The position numbers and the translations under genes are program-made. A DNA stretch of 64,000 nucleotides from Pseudomonas serbica (GTDB taxonomy: Bacteria; Pseudomonadota; Gammaproteobacteria; Pseudomonadales; Pseudomonadaceae). The notes below the pieces were generated by a model. It ran no database searches and had not been told where the DNA came from. It was given only the letters and a program-made list of their open reading frames with translations. This document shows positions 8,467 to 16,049 of the stretch, piece by piece; position 1 is the first letter of the stretch, and each line of letters begins with the position of its first letter. The DNA is taken from assembly GCF_028823535.1 (NCBI RefSeq), contig NZ_JAQIYM010000009.1, positions 124,001 to 188,000 of the forward strand, read 5' to 3'.

Positions 8467-9791
8467 ACAACGACCTTAGTGTATTGATCGTCGAAGACGA
8501 CCCACATGTGCTCCTCGGCTGCCAACAGGCGCTGACCCTGGAAGACATTCCCTGCATCGGTGTCGGCAGTGCCGAGGAAGCCTTGGAACGGGTGGGCGAT
8601 AACTTTGCCGGCATCGTCATCAGTGACATTCGCCTGCCGGGCATCGATGGCCTGGAACTGCTGAACCGCCTCAAGGCCCGCGACCGCAGCCTGCCGGTGG
8701 TGCTGATTACCGGTCACGGCGACATTTCCATGGCCGTCGGCGCCATGCAGAAAGGCGCCTACGACTTCATGGAGAAACCCTTCTCGCCCGAACGCCTGGT
8801 GGACGTCGCCCGTCGAGCCCTGGAACAACGCAGCCTGGCACGGGAAGTCTCATCGCTGCGCCGGCAACTGGCCGAGCGCGACTCCCTCGAAGGGCGGATC
8901 ATTGGTCGTTCGCCGGCCATGCAGAACCTGCGCGAACTGATCGCCAATGTCGCCGATACTTCAGCCAACGTGCTGATCGAAGGCGAAACCGGCACTGGCA
9001 AGGAACTGGTCGCGCGCTGCCTGCACGACTTCAGTCGTCGGCACACCCGGCCATTCGTCGCGCTCAACTGCGGTGGCCTGCCGGAAAACCTGTTCGAAAG
9101 TGAAATTTTCGGCCACGAGGCCAACGCTTTCACCGGCGCAGGCAAACGGCGGATCGGCAAGATCGAGCACGCCGACGGCGGCACCCTTTTCCTCGACGAA
9201 GTGGAAAGCATGCCCCTATCCCTGCAGATCAAACTGCTGCGGGTGCTGCAGGAACGCACCCTCGAACGCCTCGGCTCGAACCAGAGCGTGGCGGTCGACT
9301 GCCGGGTGATCGCGGCCACCAAATCCGATCTCGATGAATCGAGCAAGGCCGGTGAATTTCGCAGTGACCTGTATTACCGCCTCAATGTGGTGACCCTGGA
9401 ACTGCCTCCCCTGCGCGAGCGCCGCGAAGACATCCTGCAACTGTTCGAGTATTTTTTGCAGCAGTCGTCCTTGCGCTTCGACCGCGTCGCACCGGAACTG
9501 GACAACCAGACCTTGTCAAACCTGATGAGCCACGACTGGCCAGGTAACGTGCGCGAACTGCGTAACGTCGCCGAACGATTTGCCCTGGGCCTGCCGGCGT
9601 TCAAGAAACCGGGTGCAGGCGGCGGCGCCCAAGGCCTGGCTTTCGCTGAAGCGGTGGAAGCCTTCGAGCGCAACCTGCTCAGCGACGCCTTGCAACGCAG
9701 TGGTGGCAACCTGACCCAGGCCAGCCTGGAACTGGGCATGGCCAAGACGACGCTGTTCGACAAAGTGAAAAAGTACGGCCTGAGCCATTAA
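8463..9791 (+). CDS. aauR: Sigma-54-dependent response regulator AauR
   Basis: The protein has 442 aa. It has a receiver domain (phosphoacceptor D55 in VISDIRLPG), a sigma-54 AAA+ domain with Walker A GETGTGKE and Walker B GGTLFLDEVE, and a C-terminal Fis helix-turn-helix (LTQASLELGMAKTTLFDKVKKYG). The sigma-54 contact loop reads NAFTGA (residues 221-226) instead of the usual GAFTGA. When phosphorylated it should activate the gltI sigma-54 promoter from the TTCGG-N4-CCGAA sites. It is co-transcribed with aauS. Confidence 0.9.
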   Translation: MNNDLSVLIVEDDPHVLLGCQQALTLEDIPCIGVGSAEEALERVGDNFAGIVISDIRLPGIDGLELLNRLKARDRSLPVVLITGHGDISMAVGAMQKGAYDFMEKPFSPERLVDVARRALEQRSLAREVSSLRRQLAERDSLEGRIIGRSPAMQNLRELIANVADTSANVLIEGETGTGKELVARCLHDFSRRHTRPFVALNCGGLPENLFESEIFGHEANAFTGAGKRRIGKIEHADGGTLFLDEVESMPLSLQIKLLRVLQERTLERLGSNQSVAVDCRVIAATKSDLDESSKAGEFRSDLYYRLNVVTLELPPLRERREDILQLFEYFLQQSSLRFDRVAPELDNQTLSNLMSHDWPGNVRELRNVAERFALGLPAFKKPGAGGGAQGLAFAEAVEAFERNLLSDALQRSGGNLTQASLELGMAKTTLFDKVKKYGLSH

Positions 9792-9802
9792 GCGAGACCC
9801 GT

Positions 9803-10141
9803 GTGGACCTGATACTCAAAGCAACCTTGGGCGCGGCGGTGGTGGTGATCCTCGCCGCCCTGGCCAAGACCCGGAACTACTACATCGCCGGGCTCGTGCC
9901 GCTGTTTCCGACTTTTGCGCTCATCGCCCATTACATCGTCGGCAAGGGCCGTTCGCTGGATGACTTGAAGACCACCATCGTGTTTGGCATGTGGTCGATC
10001 ATTCCGTACTTCATCTACCTGGCCACGCTGTATGTGATGGTCGACCGCCTGCGTCTTGAGGCATCGCTGGCCGTGGCGGCCGTGGCGTGGTTGATCGCGG
10101 CATCGGCATTGGTCAGTGTCTGGGTTCGCCTGCACGGTTGA
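9803..10141 (+). CDS. glpM: GlpM family small membrane protein
   Basis: The protein has 112 aa, starts at GTG and has about four hydrophobic helices. The segment AALAKTRNYYIAGLVPLFPTFALIAHYIVG is typical of GlpM, an inner-membrane protein that was linked to alginate production in P. aeruginosa and whose molecular role is unknown. It begins 11 bases after aauR and could be read with it. In P. aeruginosa glpM lies beside glpD. Here the glt-aau block separates them. Confidence 0.85.
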   Translation: MDLILKATLGAAVVVILAALAKTRNYYIAGLVPLFPTFALIAHYIVGKGRSLDDLKTTIVFGMWSIIPYFIYLATLYVMVDRLRLEASLAVAAVAWLIAASALVSVWVRLHG

Positions 10142-10214
10142 GCACAATCTCCTGTTACAGCCTGGCACGAATACCTGCAGGTGCTGGCCCGCCCCTTGCA
10201 TTTACCCTCTAAAG

Positions 10215-10260
10215 CCCCTCGGCCGGTCTTCATGTCAATGAAGCCGGTGTCCGGGAGGGG
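10215..10260 (+). promoter_or_regulatory. Long structured leader hairpin before the arginase-like gene
   Basis: The sequence can fold into a stack of paired arms. CCCCTC (10215-10220) pairs with GAGGGG (10255-10260), CCGG (10223-10226) with CCGG (10244-10247), and CTTCAT (10228-10233) with ATGAAG (10238-10243) around a GTCA loop. No T run follows. It ends 23 bases before the TTG start. It could be a leader control element or a remnant of a repeat. I do not recognise a known riboswitch in it. Confidence 0.5.
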
Positions 10261-10283
10261 TCTGCCAAGGGTGAATACTGACC

Positions 10284-11204
10284 TTGAACATTCTAGATCT
10301 CGACCACAGCCTCACGGCCCAGGCACCGATCGCGCAGTTGCTCGACAGCGGCCGCGCCAAACGCCTGGACCTGCTCGACCTCGGCCCGAAACTGCGGCTT
10401 TGGTCCAGTGAACGCACCTGGCGCCGCTTTTGCGAGCGCTTGCAACAACGCCCCCGCCACAGCGGCCCACAGCCGGAAATATTCTTCTTCGGCTCCGGCG
10501 ACTACCACCATTTGACCCCGGCTTTCCTCACCGACCTGCCGGAGCCCACCAGCCTGATCCACTTCGACAACCACCCCGACTGGGTTCGGTTCGCGCCGCG
10601 CAGGCATTGCGGTTCATGGGTCAACCAGGCACTGAAACTGCCGAACATCCAGCGCATCGTCACCCTCGGTCCCTGTAGCGACGACCTGCAAAATCCGCAG
10701 CTCAAGGGCGGCAACCTGCCAGCGCTCAAGCGCGGCGTGTTGCAACTGTTTCCCTGGCAGCACGCACCGTCGCGCATCTGGGGGCTGATCGGCGATGGTG
10801 CCGGGCATCGGCAACAGGAAAACCTGCTGCACTGGCACAACCTGGCTGGATTGGACTGGCCGGCGTTTCTCCAGCAACTGATCGCCAGCCTGCCTACGCA
10901 GGCGGTGTGGATCACGATCGACAAGGACGTGCTGGCCAGCGAGGACGCCGCCACCAATTGGGACCAGGGCGCCATGCGCCTGAGCCATCTGTTGCAGGCA
11001 ATTCGCATGCTGGCAGCCGGCAAACGCATCCTCGGCATCGATGTCTGTGGCGACTACGCCAGGCCGGGCTTCAGTAATGTCCTGAAACGCTGGGAGGCCA
11101 GGTCTGACCAACCCCCGGCCGAGCGCTGGTGCGAAGCCGACCTGCTGCGCAATGCCGCGACCAACCAGGCTTTGATCGAGTTGCTGGAGGAGCTGTTCCC
11201 ATGA
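10284..11204 (+). CDS. Arginase-fold (ureohydrolase/deacetylase) family protein
   Basis: The protein has 306 aa from a TTG start; the next upstream in-frame signal is poor and AAGGG precedes at 10267-10271. Three metal-ligand motifs of the arginase fold are visible: SGDYHH (71-76), HFDNHPDW (93-100; D95, H97, D99 as ligands) and TIDKDVL (211-217; D213, D215). A binuclear Mn or Ni hydrolase is likely. The substrate (arginine, agmatine, guanidino compound or an acylated amine) cannot be told. It overlaps the next gene in an ATGA and is the first of three probably co-transcribed genes. Confidence 0.72.
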   Translation: MNILDLDHSLTAQAPIAQLLDSGRAKRLDLLDLGPKLRLWSSERTWRRFCERLQQRPRHSGPQPEIFFFGSGDYHHLTPAFLTDLPEPTSLIHFDNHPDWVRFAPRRHCGSWVNQALKLPNIQRIVTLGPCSDDLQNPQLKGGNLPALKRGVLQLFPWQHAPSRIWGLIGDGAGHRQQENLLHWHNLAGLDWPAFLQQLIASLPTQAVWITIDKDVLASEDAATNWDQGAMRLSHLLQAIRMLAAGKRILGIDVCGDYARPGFSNVLKRWEARSDQPPAERWCEADLLRNAATNQALIELLEELFP

Positions 11205-11575
11205 CCTTCACCGTGATCGTGCTGGTGGCGATTTCCATTGTGCTGGACGTCATCGGTCAACTCTGTTTCAAACTCGGCCTTGATCGCTTGCCGGAGCTCG
11301 AAGGCGGGTTTCGCCTGAATGCGTTCTGGGGCCAGGTATTCAGCGCGCCACTCCTGTGGTGCGGGGTCGGCGCCTACGTGATCGAGTTCTTCATCTGGCT
11401 CGAAGCCCTGTCCAGGGCACCGCTGAGCCTGTTGTTTCCAGCGGCGGCGCTGGCCTATTGCGGTGTGGTGTTGGCGGGCAAGGTCATTCTCGGCGAACAC
11501 GTCAGCCGACGACGCTGGCTCGGCACGCTGGTGATTACGGCGGGCGTCATGCTCGTGTGTGCGGTCAATGCATGA
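11201..11575 (+). CDS. EamA/SMR-like half-transporter (first of pair)
   Basis: The protein has 124 aa with four predicted membrane helices and an EamA-type ending (PAAALAYCGVVLAGKVILGEH, then RRRWLGTLVITAGVML). It resembles one half of a ten-helix drug/metabolite transporter, as in ArnE/ArnF or SMR pairs. It is translationally coupled to the arginase-like gene (ATGA) and probably works as a heterodimer with the next gene. The cargo is unknown. Export of a product or import of a substrate of the arginase-like enzyme is inference. Confidence 0.7.
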   Translation: MTFTVIVLVAISIVLDVIGQLCFKLGLDRLPELEGGFRLNAFWGQVFSAPLLWCGVGAYVIEFFIWLEALSRAPLSLLFPAAALAYCGVVLAGKVILGEHVSRRRWLGTLVITAGVMLVCAVNA

Positions 11576-11585
11576 AGATCGAGCG

Positions 11586-11984
11586 ATGATCAGGAGCAAG
11601 GCCGACTGGCTGCACGAACGTCTGGGCACCGTTGTCCTGTGGGTCCTGTTGATCGGCCTGGAAAGCGCGGGCCAGATCGCTACAAAGGTCGGTGGCGATG
11701 AATTGGGGCAAATGGACTTCAACCTGCAGTGGCTGCTGGCAGTGGCGGCAAACACCGGGGTCTGGCTGGCAATTGCCTGCTACATCGCTGCGTTCTTCGT
11801 GTGGATGCTGATCCTGCGACGCAGCCATTTGTCCCTGGCCTTTCCCTTGAGCTCACTGGTGTTCGTTGGGGTACTGCTGGGATCCTGGCTTTGGTTGGGG
11901 GAGCACATCAGCGTGCTGCATTGGTTGGGAGTAGCCGTGATCATGGCAGGGATTGTGTTGTTGGCCGGGGGTGAAGAAACCTGA
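11586..11984 (+). CDS. EamA/SMR-like half-transporter (second of pair)
   Basis: The protein has 132 aa from ATG 11586. ATG 11568 is an alternative start that overlaps the upstream gene by 8 bases. It has four membrane helices. The segment LSLAFPLSSLVFVGVLLGSWLWLGEHIS corresponds to the conserved EamA half motif of its partner, and LHWLGVAVIMAGIVLLAG closes the protein. A GLESAGQIATK segment near residue 28 parallels VLDVIGQLCFK in the partner. Partner genes of this size and spacing suggest an obligate heterodimer like ArnE/ArnF. Confidence 0.68.
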   Translation: MIRSKADWLHERLGTVVLWVLLIGLESAGQIATKVGGDELGQMDFNLQWLLAVAANTGVWLAIACYIAAFFVWMLILRRSHLSLAFPLSSLVFVGVLLGSWLWLGEHISVLHWLGVAVIMAGIVLLAGGEET

Positions 11985-12009
11985 CTCAGCCCATCCGCCA
12001 TTTCCTCTT

Positions 12010-12084
12010 TAGGAGCTCGATTGCGCGAAAGCGCCGTGCCTGTCACATCGCGTCGTTTGGTTCGCCAGCAAGCCGGTTCCTACG
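12010..12084. repeat. REP-type pair, degenerate
   Basis: TAGGAGCTCGATTGCGCGAAAGCG faces TTCGCCAGCAAGCCGGTTCCTA. The arms are recognisable but mismatched. It lies between the convergent ends of the half-transporter and mipA-like genes. Confidence 0.6.
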
Positions 12085-12097
12085 GACGCTACGGGAA

Positions 12098-12859
12098 TCA
12101 GTCGAACTCATAGGCAAGCGCAGCCTGGAATTCTCTCTGACGCCCGTCACCAACGGCTTTGACGATACTGCTGTCGGCCGCAGAACCCGTCAGGTGAATC
12201 CAGCTGGCGCTACTCAGCAGCGACCAGTTCGGCGCCAAGGGAATCTCGAAGCTCAGGCTCAGCGCCACGTTCTGCAACCCTCCACTTGCGCTGTAGCGAG
12301 CAATCCCCGAAGCCTGTGATTCATCGGCACTGACGCCGAAGTAGGTCTGGGTTTGTCGGGCATCGGCGAAGTGCGCTGTCAGGTTGGTGCTGCCGATCAC
12401 CCCGCCTCCCACCGGGTAACCCACCTCGCCACCTACTCGACCCAGCACGCCACCCTGCCCGTCGTGCCCGCCGACCGCTTGGCCAACAGAGGCAAATACC
12501 CGCCAGAAATCGGCCGGGGCGAATTGCACGAACCCGCCCACCTCGCCCATGTCCGGCACATCGCGCAGGCCCTGCAACTGACCGTTCGCGGTCCGGCCCG
12601 GCAGGTAATTCACGAAAGGCCCGGCGCTGAAACCGTTGACCTTGAATGCATTCCAGGTCAGCCCGTCATCAGTGCCCAGGCTGACATCGCCCCAGTCCAG
12701 ATCGAGGTACGGCAAGGGCCGGGTTTCGTAACGACTGCCGGTCGGATCGTGGGGTTGATAGCTCAGGCCCAGCCCGGCTTCACCGCTGATGCCATCGGCG
12801 CGCACGTTGATTGAAAGGCAAGCAAGCGCACCAAGTAGCGCAACTGTAATCCTCGACAT
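12098..12859 (-). CDS. MipA/OmpV-family outer-membrane beta-barrel protein
   Basis: The protein has 253 aa. The start at 12859 is chosen because AAGGA lies just upstream and a clean signal peptide follows (MSRITVALLGALACLSINVRADG). The mature part begins SGEAGLGLSYQPHDPTGS and ends in a typical porin-like aromatic tail (ALAYEFD). It has alternating strands with RPLPYLDLDWGDVSLGTDDGL, as in the MipA/OmpV family of scaffold or outer-membrane proteins. It is divergent from the phosphatase operon, and the inverted repeat at 12933-12957 lies between them, so joint control is possible. Confidence 0.8.
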   Translation of the reverse strand: MSRITVALLGALACLSINVRADGISGEAGLGLSYQPHDPTGSRYETRPLPYLDLDWGDVSLGTDDGLTWNAFKVNGFSAGPFVNYLPGRTANGQLQGLRDVPDMGEVGGFVQFAPADFWRVFASVGQAVGGHDGQGGVLGRVGGEVGYPVGGGVIGSTNLTAHFADARQTQTYFGVSADESQASGIARYSASGGLQNVALSLSFEIPLAPNWSLLSSASWIHLTGSAADSSIVKAVGDGRQREFQAALAYEFD

Positions 12860-12932
12860 GAGGCAATTCCTTGAACGGGACATGCGCGCATCAATCCCCG
12901 GATTGCCCCGACCACGCAAGCACTCATGTTGA

Positions 12933-12957
12933 TTGTAGAAACCTACAAAAATTGTAG
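12933..12957. promoter_or_regulatory. Candidate enhancer site of the operon's own sigma-54 activator
   Basis: TTGTAGAAACCTACAA (12933-12948) is a perfect inverted repeat with a 4-base spacer. A third half site TTGTAG follows at 12952-12957. The cluster lies 55-80 bp upstream of a sigma-54 promoter and between two divergent genes. Inference: it binds the sigma-54 activator encoded at the end of the operon (18936-20327). Confidence 0.65.
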
Positions 12958-13011
12958 CTCCGCCTCCGACAATATCTGCCAAACCCCCGGCCCCACGGGG
13001 CCAGCCACGAT

Positions 13012-13027
13012 TGGCACAGTCCCTGCT
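13012..13027 (+). promoter_or_regulatory. Sigma-54 promoter of the phosphatase-aminotransferase operon
   Basis: TGGCACAGTCCCTGCT keeps the GG and GC elements at the correct sigma-54 spacing and matches most other consensus positions. Transcription would start near 13038, about 40 bases before the first gene. The operon ends with a sigma-54 activator gene, which supports the call. Confidence 0.75.
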
Positions 13028-13077
13028 CTGTCCCTTGGAAAGCGCACGGAGCGCATCCTGCCCAATAGGTACAAAAC

Positions 13078-13761
13078 ATGATTGACTGGCATATCGTGTG
13101 TGATTTCGACGGGACCATCACCCGCACCGACGTGATCGACAGCATCCTCCAGCGTTTCGCCGACCCAGGCTGGGAAGCGATCGAAAATGCATGGCTGGCG
13201 GGCGACATCGGCTCCCGAGAATGCCTCAGTCGCCAGCTTTCGCTGGTCAAGGCCACGCCTGCCGAACTGCTCGGCCTCTTCGACAGCATCGAAATCGATC
13301 CGCACTTTCCCGATTTCGTCGACCACGCCATCGGCCTCGGCGCGTCCTTCGAAGTGGTCAGCGATGGCATCGAACAAGCCATTGCAAGAATCCTGGCGCG
13401 CCACTACGTCAGCCTCCTGCCGATTCTCGCCAATCGCTTGCGCCAGGTCGAAGACAGCCGCTGGCGCATCGACTTCCCGCATGCCAGCGACGCCTGCCGC
13501 GGCGCTGCCGGCAATTGCAAGTGCAAGTCTGCACCGATGGCCCGTCGGGTCCTGGTGATCGGCGACGGCCAGTCCGACATGTGCGTAGCCTCCACCGCCG
13601 ATTTCGTGTTCGCCAAGGATCGCCTGGCCGAACACTGCGAACGCAACAACATCGCTTACGCACGCTTTGACAGCTTCGCCGAACTTCCCGCCCTGCTGCC
13701 AAGCGTCAGCGCCGCCAACACTTTCAAACGCGCCACACAGGAGTTTTTCCAGCATGTCTGA
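13078..13761 (+). CDS. MtnX-like HAD-IB phosphatase
   Basis: The protein has 227 aa. The HAD nucleophile motif is DFDGTIT (residues 9-15; D9 nucleophile, D11 acid/base). Motif III/IV appears as VIGDGQSDMCVA. The cap region carries a cysteine cluster (CRGAAGNCKCK) also seen in MtnX-like phosphatases. It should remove phosphate from a small phosphorylated metabolite, and the substrate is unknown. MtnX itself acts in methionine salvage, but no other salvage gene is here. It is the first gene after the sigma-54 promoter and overlaps the aminotransferase by 8 bases. Confidence 0.78.
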   Translation: MIDWHIVCDFDGTITRTDVIDSILQRFADPGWEAIENAWLAGDIGSRECLSRQLSLVKATPAELLGLFDSIEIDPHFPDFVDHAIGLGASFEVVSDGIEQAIARILARHYVSLLPILANRLRQVEDSRWRIDFPHASDACRGAAGNCKCKSAPMARRVLVIGDGQSDMCVASTADFVFAKDRLAEHCERNNIAYARFDSFAELPALLPSVSAANTFKRATQEFFQHV

Positions 13762-15148
13762 TATTCGAATCGCCACCGCTGAAGACCAGCTTCTTTTGGA
13801 AAAAGAAGCCCGCTATTGCTCCTACGGCGACACCGTCCACTACATAGAACCACCCCGTATTTTCAGCCGCTGCAAAGGCTCGTATGTCTGGGACACCAGC
13901 GACCAGGCCTATCTCGACTTGCAGATGTGGTATTCGGCGGTCAACTTCGGCTACGCCAACCCCCGCCTGAACAATGCACTGAAACAGCAGATCGATGCGC
14001 TGCCGCAAATCGCCAGTCAGTATCTGCACAAGGGCAAGATCGAGCTCTCGGAGATGATAGCGGTCGATGCCAGGAACAAGTTCGGCCTGGACGGGCGCGT
14101 GCATTTCAACGTGGGCGGTTCACAGTCCATCGAGGACTCGTTGAAAGTCGTGCGCAACGCCTCCCAGGGCAAGAGCCTGATGTTCGCCTTCGAGGGTGGG
14201 TATCACGGGCGCACCCTAGGTGCTTCGTCGATCACGTCCAGTTACCGCTATCGACGCCGCTACGGCCATTTCGGCGAACGCGCCCACTTCATCCCGTTTC
14301 CGTACCACTTTCGCGGCCCCAAAGGCATGACCAAGGAAGAGTACGGCAGTCACTGCGTGAAGCAATTTGCCAGGCTGTTCGAGACTGAATACAACGGCGT
14401 CTGGGACCCGAAAGTCGGCCAGTGCGAATACGCTGCATTTTACGTCGAACCGATCCAGGGAACCGGCGGCTATGTCATCCCACCGATGAACTTCTACAGC
14501 GAACTCAAGCATGTGCTCGACCAGCACGGCATTCTGCTGGTGGTCGACGAAATCCAGATGGGCTTCTACCGCACCGGCAAGCTGTGGTCGATCGAACACT
14601 TCGACGTCAAGCCGGACGTGATCGTCTTCGGCAAAGCCTTGACCAACGGCCTCAATCCCCTCGGTGGCCTCTGGGCCAGGGAAGAGCTGATCAACCCCGG
14701 GATCTTCCCGCCAGGGTCGACCCACTCGACCTTTGCATCCAACCCGCTGGGCACCGCCGTCGGCCTGGAGATGTTCAAGATGACCAGTGAATTCGATTAC
14801 GGCGCGATGGTCATGAACAAAGGCAAGTATTTCCTCGAGGGCTTGAAAGACCTGCAGAAACGTTACCCGATCATTGGTGATGTCGACGGTCTCGGGCTGG
14901 CCCTGCGTTGCGAAATCTGCGCTCCGGACGGATTTACTCCAGACAAGGCAACCCTGGACTTCATGGTCGAAGAAGGCATGAAGGGCGACATCGAAATCGA
15001 CGGCACCCGACTGGGCCTGATCCTGGATGTGGGCGGGTACTACAAGAACGTGATCACCCTGGCACCGTCGCTGGAAATCAGCTACCAGGAAATCGACCTT
15101 GCCATCGCCCTGCTCGATCGCCTGCTGCATCGGGCGATGCAACGATGA
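13754..15148 (+). CDS. Class III PLP-dependent aminotransferase
   Basis: The protein has 464 aa from ATG 13754, which lies just inside the end of the phosphatase gene. The fold is that of class III (GABA/ornithine-type) aminotransferases: GYHGRTLGASS for phosphate binding, VVDEIQMGFYRTGKLW with the cofactor-stacking Asp, and the Schiff-base K294 in FGKALTNGLNPLGG. It likely transfers an amino group to or from an aldehyde or keto group at a terminal carbon. The substrate cannot be assigned. It overlaps the next gene in ATGA. Confidence 0.82.
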   Translation: MSDIRIATAEDQLLLEKEARYCSYGDTVHYIEPPRIFSRCKGSYVWDTSDQAYLDLQMWYSAVNFGYANPRLNNALKQQIDALPQIASQYLHKGKIELSEMIAVDARNKFGLDGRVHFNVGGSQSIEDSLKVVRNASQGKSLMFAFEGGYHGRTLGASSITSSYRYRRRYGHFGERAHFIPFPYHFRGPKGMTKEEYGSHCVKQFARLFETEYNGVWDPKVGQCEYAAFYVEPIQGTGGYVIPPMNFYSELKHVLDQHGILLVVDEIQMGFYRTGKLWSIEHFDVKPDVIVFGKALTNGLNPLGGLWAREELINPGIFPPGSTHSTFASNPLGTAVGLEMFKMTSEFDYGAMVMNKGKYFLEGLKDLQKRYPIIGDVDGLGLALRCEICAPDGFTPDKATLDFMVEEGMKGDIEIDGTRLGLILDVGGYYKNVITLAPSLEISYQEIDLAIALLDRLLHRAMQR

Positions 15149-16035
15149 ACGCTCGGCCTTCACCCGAAGCGGTCGACATTGGCGAAGGTGACGCCGGGTT
15201 CATTCTCGGCAGCGGGAATGTGGCGGTGTTGCTGATTCACGGCCTGACCGGCACGCCGACGGAGTTGCGTCGCGTGGCCATGGGCCTGGCCGCGGTGGGG
15301 TATACGGTCTACGTGCCAACCCTGGCCGGCCACTGTGGCAGCAACGCCGACCTGCAAGCCACGCGATGGCGCGACTGGTACGAGAGCGCACGCAACACCT
15401 ACCTCGGCGTACGGCGCAAACACCAACGCGTTTTCGTCGGCGGCTTGTCCATGGGTGCCGTGCTGTCGATGTACCTGGCGGCCGAGCACCCGGGACAGAT
15501 CGAAGGCCTGCTGCTCTACTCGACCACCCTGCGCTACGACGGCTGGAACATACCCAAGGCAGCGATACTCACGCCGTTGCTGATGGCGATTCCGTTCGGC
15601 GTGCACCTGTGCCGCTTCAAGGAAAAATCACCTTTTGGCATCAAGGACGAACGCCTGCGGGCAATCGTCGAGCGACAGATGAAGGCAGGCGACAGCGGTA
15701 ATGCCGGGCTGTTGAGCATGTCCGGGGTCTGTATTCGCGAACTGCACCGGTTAGTGGCGGCAGTGAAAAAACGCATGCCGCACATCACCACCCAGGCACT
15801 GGTGGTGCATTCACGCGAAGACGATATCACCAGCCGCTGGAATGCCGACTACGTGGAACGCAATCTCGGCGGACCGGTCGTGAAAATCCTGCTCGACGAC
15901 TGCTACCACATGATCACCGTCGACCTGCAGTACCGGCAGGTGGTGGCGTTGAGCGTGGATTTTATCCAGCAACGTTTCAAGCAGCAGTCCAACACCCCGC
16001 TTTCCGTGCGCCAAACATATCGGCAATTGGCCTGA
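15145..16035 (+). CDS. Est30-like carboxylesterase/acyl hydrolase
   Basis: The protein has 296 aa with an alpha/beta hydrolase fold. The oxyanion region is VLLIHGLTGTPTELR, the nucleophile elbow is GGLSMG (S102), the acid is probably D226 in HSREDDITS, and the base is H255 in CYHMI. There is no signal peptide, so it acts in the cytoplasm. It is fused into the operon by the ATGA overlap with the aminotransferase, so it may release or trim an acyl or ester intermediate made by the neighbouring enzymes. Confidence 0.75.
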   Translation: MNARPSPEAVDIGEGDAGFILGSGNVAVLLIHGLTGTPTELRRVAMGLAAVGYTVYVPTLAGHCGSNADLQATRWRDWYESARNTYLGVRRKHQRVFVGGLSMGAVLSMYLAAEHPGQIEGLLLYSTTLRYDGWNIPKAAILTPLLMAIPFGVHLCRFKEKSPFGIKDERLRAIVERQMKAGDSGNAGLLSMSGVCIRELHRLVAAVKKRMPHITTQALVVHSREDDITSRWNADYVERNLGGPVVKILLDDCYHMITVDLQYRQVVALSVDFIQQRFKQQSNTPLSVRQTYRQLA

Positions 16036-16049
16036 GACAAGGAAACCCC

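Noticed and set aside
10163..10179. TGGCACG-like sequence before the arginase-like operon, possible sigma-54 promoter
   Set aside because: The GG and GC elements are one base too far apart (TGGCACGAATACCTGCA), which normally kills sigma-54 promoters.
11201..11984. Frameshift splitting one ten-helix EamA transporter
   Set aside because: Both parts have four helices, their own start signals and parallel motifs, which fits an ArnE/F-like heterodimer rather than a broken gene.
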